Shown here piece by piece: positions 54,189-64,000 of a stretch of DNA of 64,000 bases. Positions within the stretch are counted from its first letter, which is position 1, and every line of letters starts with the position of its first letter. Under the pieces are notes generated by a model, which saw nothing but the letters and a program-made list of their open reading frames with translations, had not been told where the DNA came from and ran no database searches. A program made the translations under genes and the position numbers. This DNA is from Flavobacterium faecale (lineage in GTDB: Bacteria; Bacteroidota; Bacteroidia; Flavobacteriales; Flavobacteriaceae): positions 2,888,001-2,952,000 of the forward strand of contig NZ_CP020918.1 in assembly GCF_003076455.1 (NCBI RefSeq), given 5' to 3'.

Positions 54189-55139
54189 TTATTTTTTAAT
54201 CAATCCTAATTCAACTAAACGCTCATAAAGAAAATCTCCAGCAGTGATGTCTTCAAATTGTTTTGGGTGTTCGGCATCGATACAATTTTCTAAACAATTT
54301 AGTTTCATATCACTCACAGGATGCATGAAAAACGGAATAGAATAACGAGATGTTCCCCATAATTCTCTCGGTGGATTTACCACTTGGTGAATGGTCGATT
54401 TTAATTTGTTGTTGGTGTGTCTTGATAGCATATCACCTACATTAATCACCAATTCATCTGGTTGTGCAATAGCATCAATCCATTCTCCATCATGATTTTG
54501 TACTTGCAATCCTTTTCCTTGAGCACCCATCAACAAAGTGATTAGGTTAATGTCGCCATGAGCAGCTGCACGTATGGCATTTGCAGGCTCAGACGTAATA
54601 GGTGGGTAGTGAATTGGGCGTAGGATAGAGTTTCCTTCTTCAGCATATTTGTCAAAGTAGAATTCGTCCAATCCTAAACGTAATGCCAAAGCTCTAAGGA
54701 CATAAATTCCTGTTTTTTCAAGCATTTGGTACGCTTCTTTTCCGGCTACATTAAAACGAGGTAATTCTTCAACTTCAATATTTTTTGGGTATTCAGAGGC
54801 ATATTTTGAGCTGTCATCTACGTATTGACCAAAATGCCAAAATTCTTTTAAATCACCTTCTTTGCGTCCTTTAGCATGTTCTTTTCCAAAAGAGATATAG
54901 CCTCTTTGTCCGCCTATGGTTAAGTCTTCATATTTTTGTTTCGTTTCTAAAGGTAACTGGAAAAAATTTCTTATTTCGCTATATAATTCTTCAACTAAAT
55001 TTTGGTCTAAAAAATGTCCTTTCAAAGCTACAAATCCAATATCTTCAAAGGCAGCTCCTATTTCGTTTACAAATTTTTGTTTTCTCTCAGGATCATTCGA
55101 TAAAAAATCTCTTAAATCTACGCTAGGTATGTTTTGCAT
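54189..55139 (-). CDS. Isopenicillin N synthase-like 2-oxoglutarate/Fe(II) oxygenase
   Basis: A 316-residue non-haem iron oxygenase: an N-terminal DIOX_N domain (SVDLRDFLSNDPERK, GFVALKGHFLD), then the jellyroll with the iron ligands in AAHGDINLITLL (H-x-D) and STIHQVVNP (distal His). The R-x-S motif is in SRYSIPFFMHP. These are the complete ligands for Fe(II) and cosubstrate. Flavobacteria commonly carry this gene; no beta-lactam cluster is present and the substrate is unknown. The hypothetical gene upstream ends 27 nt before its start, so they are probably co-transcribed. Confidence 0.87.
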   Translation of the reverse strand: MQNIPSVDLRDFLSNDPERKQKFVNEIGAAFEDIGFVALKGHFLDQNLVEELYSEIRNFFQLPLETKQKYEDLTIGGQRGYISFGKEHAKGRKEGDLKEFWHFGQYVDDSSKYASEYPKNIEVEELPRFNVAGKEAYQMLEKTGIYVLRALALRLGLDEFYFDKYAEEGNSILRPIHYPPITSEPANAIRAAAHGDINLITLLMGAQGKGLQVQNHDGEWIDAIAQPDELVINVGDMLSRHTNNKLKSTIHQVVNPPRELWGTSRYSIPFFMHPVSDMKLNCLENCIDAEHPKQFEDITAGDFLYERLVELGLIKK

Positions 55140-55166
55140 GATTATGTGTTTTAAAATTATTGTCTT

Positions 55167-56711
55167 TTAACGGTTGTTAGTTTTTGCTTTTTCTTTGATG
55201 ATATCACCAATTTTTTTGTTTTCTATTTTGCTTTCTAACCATGAAATAATATCAAGGTATAGGAAAGCTCTTTTTTCGTATGGTATTTTTTCTAATTCTA
55301 TAAAACGCTCTCGCATTTTGATAAATTCCTTTTTAATGTCAGAAGGATAGATCGAATTTAAATTTCGCATGAAGCGAATAATTTCTTTCTGAACCTCATG
55401 TAAATCATTCATTTTAAGTAAGAACTTATACGTGTTTTTGATTTGCGTTTCTAGGTGCAAATCTTTTCCTAGTTCATAGTTGACAATTAAGTACAACAAA
55501 CGAGCAAAACACATTAAATCTTCACGCATGGTCAGATTCTTATTGTTGATGATTTTTTCTAGGTAAAAAATACACTCGTTAAATTTGTCTGATCCAAAAT
55601 AGATGCATGCAAACTTATAATAAAACAACATCTCGTGATGCTCATCAAGGTGATCGCTGTGAATCTTAATTTTATCAATTACAATCGGAATCAAATATTC
55701 GCCTTCTTGAAACGAGCCTTCTAAGATATGGTAATTTAATTTATTATTGTATAAATATAAAAATGCAAGTGACGAAATATTGTCATTGACAGGAAAACGA
55801 GGATCTTCGATAGTCGCTTCGAGTTGCTGCAAGTAATTTTTGAATTTAGTTTGGTATTTCAACATAAAAACCGACTCCAGAAAATAGTTGTTTCCTTTTA
55901 GAAAAAAAACGGGATTGAGGTAAATCATGTTTGGATTGTCATAAAATAGAGTTACCCATTTGTAGGCAAATTTATAACTGGCAACAAAATCTTGTACCAA
56001 AAAACTACGCCACAAATTGGCATTATAAAACCAATATTTCTCTCTAAAACCAAATTTATTTTCGTCGAGTTTGGCAATATGTTTATTGAAATATTCGTCA
56101 ATATACTGGTATTCTTCGTCATTTTTTACATAGCCCGTTTTGAGCATAGTACCGTACAATTGCAACGATAAATTAGATAGTTTACTCGAAATGGTGTTTC
56201 GATAATTAAGCTCTTTTGCTTGTATAACGAGCTCATCTGCACGCCCTTGTATACTGCGTGTGATGTATTGTGACTCGATTAGTTTTTCGAATTCTACGAT
56301 CTCAAAAGCGATGTATTTTTCATCATTTTCGAGAGCCTGAATTTTTGTTTTGTCTAATATTTTTAAACTTTGTTTGTATAAACCTTTGTTATACAAAATG
56401 GTAGCAAAATCAATTTGCTCACGTAATTGGTATCGAATGTTTTGACTCGGAATATTTAATCGAATACTAACCAATATTTGCTTGTACAAATAAGATTTTA
56501 AATTTGAAAGTTGCACCTTTTTTATAATGCCACTTTTGAGTATAATTTTTTCGTCATAACCTTCCGATTTGTCCAGGATATTGAATAATTCGATAAATTT
56601 TGTATTGGAACTTGTCTCTAATCGACTCGCAAAGATCTTAAACTGACGTTTTTCAGACTTTGAAAGGGATTTGATTAAGACAAATAAAAAATCTTTTTGA
56701 TGGTTAGCCAT
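55167..56711 (-). CDS. Conserved helical protein of unknown function (TPR-like)
   Basis: A 514-residue soluble protein, almost entirely helical, with short TPR-like helical pairs (LYNKGLYKQSLKILDKTK, YFGSDKFNECIFYLEKI). The N-terminus LFVLIKSLSKSEKRQFKIFASR is characteristic: as I recall, a conserved Bacteroidota hypothetical starts this way. No catalytic motif is visible. It is transcribed toward the oxygenase gene and divergently from leuA. Confidence 0.8.
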   Translation of the reverse strand: MANHQKDFLFVLIKSLSKSEKRQFKIFASRLETSSNTKFIELFNILDKSEGYDEKIILKSGIIKKVQLSNLKSYLYKQILVSIRLNIPSQNIRYQLREQIDFATILYNKGLYKQSLKILDKTKIQALENDEKYIAFEIVEFEKLIESQYITRSIQGRADELVIQAKELNYRNTISSKLSNLSLQLYGTMLKTGYVKNDEEYQYIDEYFNKHIAKLDENKFGFREKYWFYNANLWRSFLVQDFVASYKFAYKWVTLFYDNPNMIYLNPVFFLKGNNYFLESVFMLKYQTKFKNYLQQLEATIEDPRFPVNDNISSLAFLYLYNNKLNYHILEGSFQEGEYLIPIVIDKIKIHSDHLDEHHEMLFYYKFACIYFGSDKFNECIFYLEKIINNKNLTMREDLMCFARLLYLIVNYELGKDLHLETQIKNTYKFLLKMNDLHEVQKEIIRFMRNLNSIYPSDIKKEFIKMRERFIELEKIPYEKRAFLYLDIISWLESKIENKKIGDIIKEKAKTNNR

Positions 56712-56822
56712 TGTAAAATAATAGTACTTAAGTAATTGTTAATCAGCTTTTTGAGTAGAGTTAATCTTCTTTATAAGCAGTATATTTCATTAATTTGATT
56801 TTTATAATAAAGTAATGAAAGG

Positions 56823-56830
56823 TATATTTG
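56823..56830 (+). promoter_or_regulatory. Promoter element (TATATTTG) of the leu-ilv operon
   Basis: A perfect TAnnTTTG match 36 nt before the leuA ATG, with a TTTG at 56794-56797 (25-bp spacer, rather long). No leader peptide, attenuator or T-box-like structure is seen in the 154-bp gap. Confidence 0.45.
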
Positions 56831-56865
56831 TTACCAAGTTGTGAAATTACATTAAATAAATTAAA

Positions 56866-58041
56866 ATGAATAGAGAGAAAGTTCAAATTTTTGATACGAC
56901 TTTAAGAGACGGAGAACAAGTTCCAGGATGCAAATTAGATACCAAACAAAAACTCGTTATTGCTGAACGATTGGATGGAATGGGAGTAGATGTTATCGAA
57001 GCTGGATTCCCTGTATCGAGTCCTGGTGATTTTTTATCTGTTTCAGAGATTAGCAAAATTGTAAAAAATGCAACCGTATGTGGACTTACACGTGCAGTAA
57101 AAAATGATATTGATGTTGCAGCTGCAGCCTTGAAGCATGCCAAAAGACCTCGTATACACACAGGTATTGGTACCTCACAATCACACATTATACACAAGTT
57201 AAATACAACACCTGAAGATATAATAGCTAGAGCAGTCTTTGCAGTAGCTCACGCCAAAACCTATGTTGAAGACGTAGAGTTTTATGCAGAAGATGCTGGT
57301 AGAACAGATAACGCTTTCTTGGCTCGAGTCTGTGAAGAAGTCATAAAAGCAGGTGCTACAGTACTTAATATTCCTGACACCACAGGGTATTGTTTGCCAC
57401 ACGAATACGGTGAAAAAATTAAATATTTAAAAGAAAACGTAAAGGGTATCGAAAACGTTACGATTTCTTGCCACTGTCATAACGATTTGGGTATGGCGAC
57501 TGCAAATTCTATCGCAGGTGCTATGAACGGCGCAAGACAAATTGAATGTACTATTAATGGAATAGGTGAGCGTGCAGGAAATACAGCCCTTGAAGAAGTG
57601 GTAATGATTTTCAAACAACACCCATACCTAAACTTATATACTGATATTGATGCAAAGCAATTAAACGAAATGAGTCGTTTGGTATCAGATTCTATGGGGA
57701 TGATGGTGCAGCCTAATAAAGCAATTGTTGGTTCGAATGCATTTGCTCACAGTTCTGGAATTCACCAAGATGGTGTAATTAAGAACAGAGAGACCTATGA
57801 AATCATGGATCCATTAGAAGTGGGTGTGAATGAGTCATCAATCATCTTGACAGCAAGAAGCGGTAGAGCAGCCTTGGCATACAGAGCGAAAAAAGTAGGT
57901 TATGAATTGACAAAAGTGCAATTGGACCTTGTTTATGTTGAGTTTTTGAAATACGCAGATATTAAGAAAGAAGTAATGGATGATGATATACATCAAATCA
58001 TTGAAGCTTCTAATTTACAAGACGATTTAGTTAGAAATTAA
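56866..58041 (+). CDS. leuA: 2-isopropylmalate synthase (short form)
   Basis: First committed step of leucine synthesis: 2-oxoisovalerate plus acetyl-CoA. 391 residues of HMGL-like TIM barrel: [61 protein letters not shown] (metal ligands) and [16 protein letters not shown]. It ends near residue 390, without the roughly 120-residue C-terminal LeuA dimer/allosteric domain of enterobacterial enzymes, so leucine feedback through that domain is not expected. Its place before leuB supports leuA over homocitrate or citramalate synthase. 11 nt to leuB. Confidence 0.92.
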   Translation: MNREKVQIFDTTLRDGEQVPGCKLDTKQKLVIAERLDGMGVDVIEAGFPVSSPGDFLSVSEISKIVKNATVCGLTRAVKNDIDVAAAALKHAKRPRIHTGIGTSQSHIIHKLNTTPEDIIARAVFAVAHAKTYVEDVEFYAEDAGRTDNAFLARVCEEVIKAGATVLNIPDTTGYCLPHEYGEKIKYLKENVKGIENVTISCHCHNDLGMATANSIAGAMNGARQIECTINGIGERAGNTALEEVVMIFKQHPYLNLYTDIDAKQLNEMSRLVSDSMGMMVQPNKAIVGSNAFAHSSGIHQDGVIKNRETYEIMDPLEVGVNESSIILTARSGRAALAYRAKKVGYELTKVQLDLVYVEFLKYADIKKEVMDDDIHQIIEASNLQDDLVRN

Positions 58042-58052
58042 AAATAAAAGCC

Positions 58053-59171
58053 ATGAATTTAAAAATAGCTGTACTTGCAGGGGACGGAATAGGTCCCGAG
58101 GTAGTTCTTCAAGCCATGAAAGCATTGAATGCAACTGCTTTGATGTTTGACCACGAGTTTATTTTTGAAGAAGCTCTCATTGGAGCTGCGGCTATAGATA
58201 AAACAGGAAAGCCTTTACCGGAGCAAACATTGAATTTATGTTTGAATACAGAGGCTGTGCTATTTGGCGCTATCGGAGACTTGAAATATGACAACGATCC
58301 AGAGGCGAAAATTCGTCCAGAACAAGGGTTGTTTCAATTGAGAAACGCGCTAGGTTTATTTGCAAACAGTAAATCAATCAAGCCTTATGAAGGTTTACTC
58401 TCTAGCTCTCCTTTGAAAAAAGAAATTATTGAAGGAACTGATTTTCTGATTTACAGAGAACTTTCAGGCGGAATTTATTTCGATGAAAAAACCTTGAGCG
58501 AAGACGGAAAAGTAGCCACTGATTTGTGTAAATACACCGAGGAACAAATTTTGAGAATTGCTCATTTGGCTTTTAAAGCAGCACAAAAGAGGAACAATAT
58601 CGTGACACTTATTGATAAGGCAAACGTATTGGAAACTTCAAGATTATGGCGCAAAGTGGTAACTGAGGTAAGTAAAGAATACCCATCTGTTGAACTTAAT
58701 TATTTATTTGTAGATAATGCTGCCAAACAAATCGTTGCCAAACCTAAGCAATTTGATGTTATTCTTATCGAAAATTTATTTGGTGATATTTTATCAGAGG
58801 TTGCAAGTGTAATTACGGGTTCTATTGGAATGTTGGCATCAAGTTCTATTGGGGCTTCACATACTTTATTCGAACCAGTTCACGGAACTTTTCACCAAGC
58901 TAAAGGGAAGAATATTGCTAATCCATTTGCCTCAATCTTATCAGCAGCTTTGCTGTTAGAACATTTTGGTTTGGTAAAAGAAGCAAAAAAAATACACGAA
59001 GCGGTCGAAAAAGCAATTGCTTTGAAGGTCGTCACCACCGACTTGAATCCAGAGTCAAAATTCGGAACGAATGAAGTTGGAGATTTTGTTTCCAATTTTA
59101 TTCTAAACAAGCAAGATTTATTATACTTCAACAATGACAATGTAAGTATAGGACAATCAACAATAGTATAA
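58053..59171 (+). CDS. leuB: 3-isopropylmalate dehydrogenase
   Basis: Oxidative decarboxylation of 3-isopropylmalate with NAD. 372 residues: [13 protein letters not shown] at the N-terminus, [22 protein letters not shown], the substrate-binding arginine region [21 protein letters not shown] with metal-binding Asp, [12 protein letters not shown], and [23 protein letters not shown]. Normal length. leuC and leuD, needed for the step between leuA and leuB, are not in the window and must be elsewhere or downstream of ilvC. 34 nt to ilvD. Confidence 0.96.
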   Translation: MNLKIAVLAGDGIGPEVVLQAMKALNATALMFDHEFIFEEALIGAAAIDKTGKPLPEQTLNLCLNTEAVLFGAIGDLKYDNDPEAKIRPEQGLFQLRNALGLFANSKSIKPYEGLLSSSPLKKEIIEGTDFLIYRELSGGIYFDEKTLSEDGKVATDLCKYTEEQILRIAHLAFKAAQKRNNIVTLIDKANVLETSRLWRKVVTEVSKEYPSVELNYLFVDNAAKQIVAKPKQFDVILIENLFGDILSEVASVITGSIGMLASSSIGASHTLFEPVHGTFHQAKGKNIANPFASILSAALLLEHFGLVKEAKKIHEAVEKAIALKVVTTDLNPESKFGTNEVGDFVSNFILNKQDLLYFNNDNVSIGQSTIV

Positions 59172-59205
59172 TTACAAAAAAAAGACAGATACAAACACAT
59201 ATATA

Positions 59206-60879
59206 ATGGAATTAAATAAATACAGTAAGACGATCACTCAAGATGAAACACAACCAGCTTCTCAAGCTATGTTGTATGCACTTGGACTAACTGAAGAAGA
59301 TTTAAAAAAAGCACAAGTAGGTATTGTAAGTATGGGTTACGATGGGAATCCATGTAACATGCACTTAAACGACTTGGCAAAAGATATTAAAACAGGTGTC
59401 TGGAAAGAAGATTTAGTAGGTTTGATCTTTAACACAATTGGTGTTAGTGACGGAATCTCAAATGGTAATGACGGAATGCGTTTTTCATTGGTATCTCGTG
59501 ATGTAATTGCAGATTCTATTGAAACAGTAATGGGAGCACAATGGTACGATGGATTGATTGCTGTTCCTGGTTGCGATAAAAATATGCCTGGTGCTTTGAT
59601 GGCAATGGGTAGAGTAAACCGTCCATCTATTATGGTATACGGTGGATCTATTCACCCAGGAAAATGGAAAGGTGAAGATTTGAATATCGTTTCTGCTTTT
59701 GAAGCTTTAGGAAAAAAAATAAAAAATACAATTACACCAGAGGATTTTAAAGGTGTAATTCAAAATGCTTGTCCAGGTGCTGGTGCTTGCGGAGGTATGT
59801 ATACTGCAAACACAATGTCATCTGCAATTGAAGCTTTGGGAATGAGTTTGCCGTACAGCTCATCAAACCCTGCTTTGAGTCCAGAGAAAAAACAAGAATG
59901 TGTTGATGCTGGTGCAGCGATCAAAATATTATTGGAGAAAGATATCAAACCTAGAGATATTATGACTCGTAAAGCATTCGAAAATGCAATTACGATTGTA
60001 GCAGTTCTAGGAGGTTCTACAAATGCTGTAATGCACTTAATTGCAATGGCACATTCAGTAGGAATCGAATTGACACTTAAAGATTTTCAAGATATTAGTG
60101 ATAAAACACCTTTATTGGCTGATTTAAAACCTAGTGGAAAATACCTAATGGAAGACTTACACAATGTTGGTGGTGTTCCAGGAGTAATGAAATATTTATT
60201 AAAAGTTGGATTATTACACGGTGACTGTTTGACTGTAACTGGAAAAACTATCGCTGAGAATTTAGCATCTGTACCTGACTTACAAGACGGTCAAGAGGTT
60301 ATTTTCGAAATTCAAAAAGCATTAAAAGCGACTGGAAATATTCAGATATTGTACGGAAACGTAGCTTCTGAAGGATGTGTGGCTAAAATTAGTGGAAAAG
60401 AAGGTGAATTTTTCGAAGGTACAGCAGTAGTTTTCGAAGGAGAAAAGCAAGTAATTAAAGGAATCCAAGGTGGAGAAGTAAAACCAGGAAATGTAGTTAT
60501 TATTCGTTACTGCGGACCAAAAGGTGGACCAGGAATGTCGGAGATGCTAAAACCAACTTCTGCTATTATGGGAGCTGGATTAGGAAACACAGTAGCCTTG
60601 ATTACAGACGGACGTTTCTCTGGAGGATCACACGGATTTGTAGTAGGACACGTTACTCCTGAAGCTTATGAAGGTGGAGGAATAGCTTTAATCGAAAATG
60701 GTGATGTGATTACCATTGATGCTGTGAACAACACCATCAATATGAAGATTTCTGATGAAGAATATGCAAAACGTAAAGCTGCATGGAAACAACCAGTATC
60801 TCCAATCAAACAAGGGGTTTTACTTAAATATATGAGATCGGTTTCAAGTGCATCTGAAGGATGTGTAACTGATAAATAG
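59206..60879 (+). CDS. ilvD: Dihydroxy-acid dehydratase
   Basis: Dehydrates 2,3-dihydroxy-isovalerate and its isoleucine homologue. 557 residues: [26 protein letters not shown] (cluster Cys), [21 protein letters not shown] (second Cys set), [33 protein letters not shown], and [17 protein letters not shown]. The three cysteines of an Fe-S dehydratase are all present. The gap to ilvB (86 bp) contains inverted AGCTTTTGGC/GCCAAAAGC words. Confidence 0.96.
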   Translation: MELNKYSKTITQDETQPASQAMLYALGLTEEDLKKAQVGIVSMGYDGNPCNMHLNDLAKDIKTGVWKEDLVGLIFNTIGVSDGISNGNDGMRFSLVSRDVIADSIETVMGAQWYDGLIAVPGCDKNMPGALMAMGRVNRPSIMVYGGSIHPGKWKGEDLNIVSAFEALGKKIKNTITPEDFKGVIQNACPGAGACGGMYTANTMSSAIEALGMSLPYSSSNPALSPEKKQECVDAGAAIKILLEKDIKPRDIMTRKAFENAITIVAVLGGSTNAVMHLIAMAHSVGIELTLKDFQDISDKTPLLADLKPSGKYLMEDLHNVGGVPGVMKYLLKVGLLHGDCLTVTGKTIAENLASVPDLQDGQEVIFEIQKALKATGNIQILYGNVASEGCVAKISGKEGEFFEGTAVVFEGEKQVIKGIQGGEVKPGNVVIIRYCGPKGGPGMSEMLKPTSAIMGAGLGNTVALITDGRFSGGSHGFVVGHVTPEAYEGGGIALIENGDVITIDAVNNTINMKISDEEYAKRKAAWKQPVSPIKQGVLLKYMRSVSSASEGCVTDK

Positions 60880-60884
60880 CTTTT

Positions 60885-60956
60885 AGCTTTTGGCAATAAG
60901 CCATTTGCTAAATGAAGTATTACCAGCCAAAAGCCAAGTGCTAATGGCCAAATGCA
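60885..60956. repeat. Inverted word repeats between ilvD and ilvB
   Basis: AGCTTTTGGC (60885-60894) faces GCCAAAAGCC (60926-60935), with further CCATTTGC/GCCAAATGC words. They could fold into a weak hairpin in the operon transcript. Role unknown. Confidence 0.4.
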
Positions 60957-60965
60957 AATAAAAAT

Positions 60966-62663
60966 ATGGAAACAACTAAAATAAGCGGGGCAGAAGCCGT
61001 TATAAGATGCTTACTAGAAGAAGGCGCAAATTTGGTTTATGGTTATCCAGGAGGAGCAATCATGCCAGTTTACGACGAATTATATAAATTTCAAGATCAA
61101 TTGCATCACGTTCTTGTACGTCATGAGCAGGGTGCTGCACATGCTGCACAAGGTTTTGCTAGAGCAACAGGTAAGGTGGGTGTGTGTATCGCAACTTCAG
61201 GACCTGGTGCAACAAACTTAGTAACTGGAATTGCAGATGCGCAAATTGACTCTACACCTTTGGTATGTATTACTGGACAAGTCGGGAAACATTTGCTTGG
61301 TTCTGATGCTTTTCAAGAAACAGACATTATCGGAATATCGACTCCGGTAACCAAATGGAATTATCAAATTACAGAAGCACATGAGATTCCAGAGATCATG
61401 GCCAAAGCTTTTTATATCGCTCGATCAGGCCGACCAGGTCCAGTATTGATTGATATTACCAAAAATGCTCAATTTGACTTATTAGACTTTAGCTATACAA
61501 AATGTACCGATATCCGTAGCTACCATCCAAAACCAATTCTTAATGAAGAAAAAGTTAAAGATGCTGCTGCAATTATCAATAAGGCCAAAAAGCCTATGAT
61601 TATTTTTGGTCAAGGTATTGTTTTGAGCGAAGCAGAAGCAGAGTTGAAAGCATTGGTTGAAAAAGCAGGTATACCAGCGGCTTGGACTATTTTGGGACTA
61701 TCAGCTTTGCCTACCGATCATGATTTAAATGTTGGTATGGTGGGTATGCATGGAAACTATGGACCTAATATGCTAACCAACGAGTGTGATGTTTTGATCG
61801 CTCTTGGAATGCGTTTTGATGACCGTGTTACCGGAAATTTACAAACGTATGCAAAGCAAGCTAAAGTTTTACATTTCGAAATTGATCCAGCAGAGATTGA
61901 TAAAAACGTAAAATCAGAAGTTGCTGTTTTAGCAGATTTGAAAGACGCCTTAACAGCTTTATTGCCTTTGATCGAAAAAAAATCGCATACAGAATGGCAT
62001 AATGAATTTAAAAGACATTATGATATCGAACTAGAGGCAGTTATCAATGAAGAGTTAGCACCAACCAATGGAAAAGGAATTTCAATGGGAGAAACAATCG
62101 AAATGATTAACAAGCACTCTCATGCAGATGCTATTATGGTTTCGGATGTAGGTCAACATCAAATGTTTACTTGTCGTTACTCAAAATTCAACCAAACCAA
62201 AAGTAATGTAACTTCTGGAGGATTGGGAACTATGGGTTTCGCCTTGCCAGCAGCAATTGGAGCAAAAATGGGTAGACCAGACCGCGAAGTAGTTGCCGTA
62301 ATTGGCGATGGTGGTTTTCAAATGAACATTCAAGAGTTAGGTACAATTAACCAAACTAAAGTTCCGGTTAAGATTGTAGTGCTAAACAATGAATTTTTAG
62401 GAATGGTTCGCCAATGGCAAGAATTGTTTTTCGATAATAGATATGCTTCTACCGTAATGGTTAATCCAAACTTTTGCGCTATTGCAGAAGGGTATTATAT
62501 CAAAGCAAGAAAAGTAACCAAAAGAGAAGAACTAGACGAAGCGGTTGCCGAAATGATGGCATCCAAAGAGGCTTACTTCTTGGAGGTTATGGTAGAAAAA
62601 GAAAATAACGTATTCCCAATGATACCTACAGGAGCTTCGGTTTCAGATATCAGATTATCATAA
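60966..62663 (+). CDS. ilvB: Acetolactate synthase large (catalytic) subunit
   Basis: TPP- and FAD-dependent condensation of two pyruvates, or pyruvate plus 2-oxobutyrate. 565 residues: VYGYPGGAIMPVYDEL, the activating glutamate in RHEQGAAHAAQGFARATGKVGV, ATSGPGATNLVTGIADAQ, GMRFDDRVTGNL, and the TPP motif VIGDGGFQMNIQELGTI...NNEFLGMVRQWQ. Complete. ilvN follows after 103 bp. Confidence 0.96.
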   Translation: METTKISGAEAVIRCLLEEGANLVYGYPGGAIMPVYDELYKFQDQLHHVLVRHEQGAAHAAQGFARATGKVGVCIATSGPGATNLVTGIADAQIDSTPLVCITGQVGKHLLGSDAFQETDIIGISTPVTKWNYQITEAHEIPEIMAKAFYIARSGRPGPVLIDITKNAQFDLLDFSYTKCTDIRSYHPKPILNEEKVKDAAAIINKAKKPMIIFGQGIVLSEAEAELKALVEKAGIPAAWTILGLSALPTDHDLNVGMVGMHGNYGPNMLTNECDVLIALGMRFDDRVTGNLQTYAKQAKVLHFEIDPAEIDKNVKSEVAVLADLKDALTALLPLIEKKSHTEWHNEFKRHYDIELEAVINEELAPTNGKGISMGETIEMINKHSHADAIMVSDVGQHQMFTCRYSKFNQTKSNVTSGGLGTMGFALPAAIGAKMGRPDREVVAVIGDGGFQMNIQELGTINQTKVPVKIVVLNNEFLGMVRQWQELFFDNRYASTVMVNPNFCAIAEGYYIKARKVTKREELDEAVAEMMASKEAYFLEVMVEKENNVFPMIPTGASVSDIRLS

Positions 62664-62725
62664 AATAGTTTAATAGTTTAAGGATTAAAGTTGTTTAATA
62701 ACGGAACTTTTAAGTTGCCAAACAA

Positions 62726-62760
62726 TTTTAAACTTTAAACAATTTTTAAACTTTAAACAA
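62726..62760. repeat. Tandem 17-bp repeat between ilvB and ilvN
   Basis: TTTTAAACTTTAAACAA occurs at 62726-62742 and 62744-62760, directly before the ilvN ATG. The preceding 60 bp contain related TTTAAT/TTAAAG words. The similarity to the GTTTAAT words at 47281-47345 suggests a dispersed repeat type. Confidence 0.6.
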
Positions 62761-62766
62761 AAAAAA

Positions 62767-63300
62767 ATGGAAAATAAAACATTCACCATTTCAGTATATT
62801 CAGAAAACAATGTAGGGTTGTTGAATCGCATCTCAGGTATCTTTTTGAAGAGACATATCAATATTTTGAGTCTTAATGTTTCAGAATCAGAAATCGAAAA
62901 CGTTTCAAGATTCATTATAGTTGTAGATACGACAGAGAAATGGGTCCAAAATATAGTAGGACAAATAGAAAAGCAAATCGAGGTGATTAAAGCATTTTAT
63001 CATGTAGATGATGAAACTATTTTTCTCGAAAATGCTTTGTTCAAAATAGATTCTAGTTTGCTTTTCGACGAAAGACAAATTCAGAATATTATCAAAGAAA
63101 GCAATTCTGAAATCGTTACGGTTTCAAGAAAATTCTTTGTCATTTCAAAATCAGGAAGACGTTCTGAAATTGAAGAAGTACACGAAAAATTAAAACCTTT
63201 TGGAATCATGCAATTTGTGCGTTCAGGCCGAATTTCAGTTTCGAAAGAACCAATGGAGATATCAACATTATTACAAGAATTAAATATAAATAAATACTAA
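62767..63300 (+). CDS. ilvN: Acetolactate synthase small (regulatory) subunit
   Basis: A 177-residue regulatory subunit. The N-terminal ACT domain (FTISVYSENNVGLLNRISGIFLKRHINILSL) binds the feedback amino acid; a second ALS_ss_C region spans about 85-165 (FEISKSGRRSEIEEVHEKLKPFG-like). It stabilises IlvB and confers valine-type feedback control. The start lies 6 nt after a tandem repeat; ilvC starts 3 nt after its stop. Confidence 0.92.
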   Translation: MENKTFTISVYSENNVGLLNRISGIFLKRHINILSLNVSESEIENVSRFIIVVDTTEKWVQNIVGQIEKQIEVIKAFYHVDDETIFLENALFKIDSSLLFDERQIQNIIKESNSEIVTVSRKFFVISKSGRRSEIEEVHEKLKPFGIMQFVRSGRISVSKEPMEISTLLQELNINKY

Positions 63301-63303
63301 AAA

Positions 63304-64000
63304 ATGGCAAATTACTTCAATTCATTACCACTTAGATTACAGTTAGAACAATTAGGCGTTTGTGAATTCATGGATAAATCTGAATTTACTGACGGAATCA
63401 CTGCTTTAAAAGGAAAAAAAGTAGTTATTGTAGGTTGTGGAGCTCAAGGTTTAAACCAAGGGTTGAATATGAGAGATTCAGGATTAGACATCTCTTACGC
63501 TTTGCGTGCTGAAGCTATCGCTCAAAAAAGAGCATCTTATATGAATGCAGCCGATAACGGTTTTACTGTTGGAACATATGAAGAATTAATTCCTACAGCT
63601 GATTTAGTATGTAACTTAACTCCAGACAAACAACACACTGCTGTAGTGACTGCAATCATGCCTTTGATGAAACAAGGAGCTACATTGGCGTACTCTCACG
63701 GTTTTAATATTGTTGAAGAAGGAATGCAAATTCGTAAAGACTTAACAGTAATTATGTGTGCACCAAAATGTCCAGGATCTGAAGTACGTGAAGAGTACAA
63801 AAGAGGATTTGGAGTACCAACTTTAATCGCTGTTCACCCAGAGAATGATCCAAACGGAGACGGATTAGCTCAAGCTAAAGCCTATGCTGTAGCAACAGGT
63901 GGAGATAGAGCAGGAGTATTGCGTTCTTCTTTCGTAGCAGAGGTAAAATCAGATTTAATGGGTGAGCAAACAATCCTTTGTGGTTTGTTGCAAACAGGTT
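63304..64000 (+). CDS. ilvC: Ketol-acid reductoisomerase, N-terminal part (cut by window end)
   Basis: An open frame from ATG 63304 to the window end (232 codons). It begins [23 protein letters not shown] like the long class II (E. coli-type) enzymes. The NADPH motif [57 protein letters not shown] and [30 protein letters not shown] are visible. It converts acetolactate to dihydroxy-isovalerate. Translationally close to ilvN (3 nt). Leader and start are complete; the C-terminus lies outside. Confidence 0.95.
   Translation, partial: MANYFNSLPLRLQLEQLGVCEFMDKSEFTDGITALKGKKVVIVGCGAQGLNQGLNMRDSGLDISYALRAEAIAQKRASYMNAADNGFTVGTYEELIPTADLVCNLTPDKQHTAVVTAIMPLMKQGATLAYSHGFNIVEEGMQIRKDLTVIMCAPKCPGSEVREEYKRGFGVPTLIAVHPENDPNGDGLAQAKAYAVATGGDRAGVLRSSFVAEVKSDLMGEQTILCGLLQTG

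Noticed and set aside
56712..56865. Search for a leucine leader peptide, attenuator or T-box before leuA
   Set aside because: No run of Leu/Ile/Val codons in a short frame, no terminator-antiterminator pair and no T-box signature were seen.

Overview
The window looks like a chromosomal segment of a low-GC Bacteroidota bacterium, most probably Flavobacterium or a close relative. The sequence shows several TAnnTTTG minus-7 promoter elements, two proteins with type IX secretion (T9SS) C-terminal sorting domains, a bacillithiol pathway gene (bshA), a Bacteroidota-type SRP RNA, and gene neighbourhoods typical of flavobacteria (tsaD next to a divergent tamB; lptD divergent from an N-acetylmuramoyl amidase and mlaD). 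No tRNA, rRNA operon or CRISPR array was seen.

Layout. 1-3713 (minus): a run from tsaD through rsmE, a DUF4159 gene and an AI-2E-type permease into a gene cut by the window edge. 3831-12398: a large tamB gene, then pfkA-gapA, an N-acetylglucosamine-kinase-like gene, mgsA and ridA. 12558-20597: envelope genes (lptD, amidase, mlaD) and a membrane/soluble Fe-S protein pair. 20600-36614: mostly solitary genes, many closed by clear intrinsic terminators: a T9SS cargo, a VOC/HxlR pair, a GT2 glycosyltransferase, a patatin, bshA with a PrcB-like lipoprotein, a small barrel protein, an LpxH-like phosphoesterase, aroC, a hybrid histidine kinase, a DEAD-box helicase, a formimidoylglutamase-like gene and a coiled-coil membrane protein.

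36881-40603 is a mobile-DNA region. It holds an apparently intact IS3-family element (1389 bp, 3-bp target duplication CCA), the SRP RNA gene, a short-chain dehydrogenase 5' remnant, and a REP-associated tyrosine transposase (RAYT) bracketed by 32-bp perfect inverted repeats.

40610-49229 (minus) is the most unusual part: a series of mostly secreted or membrane proteins. In transcription order they are an O-antigen ligase/polymerase-like membrane protein, a transglutaminase-like protein, a protein built from three Spy-like LTxxQ units, a Sel1-repeat T9SS protein, an Asp-rich/Cys-motif protein with a HEIFH metallopeptidase motif, and an overlapping lipoprotein. The ligase-like gene contains an 11-G tract that puts it out of frame here; 9 or 12 G would restore a protein of about 615 residues. 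In an AT-rich genome this is strong evidence for a phase-variable (contingency) surface-polysaccharide gene, and it is my lead finding.

49626-64000: an SDR gene, a GC-rich structured intergenic repeat, a transaldolase-like fsa gene, a membrane transglutaminase-like gene, a nucleoside phosphorylase, a SUI1-family factor, a 2OG-Fe(II) oxygenase, a conserved hypothetical gene, and then the branched-chain amino-acid operon leuA-leuB-ilvD-ilvB-ilvN-ilvC, with ilvC cut by the window end.
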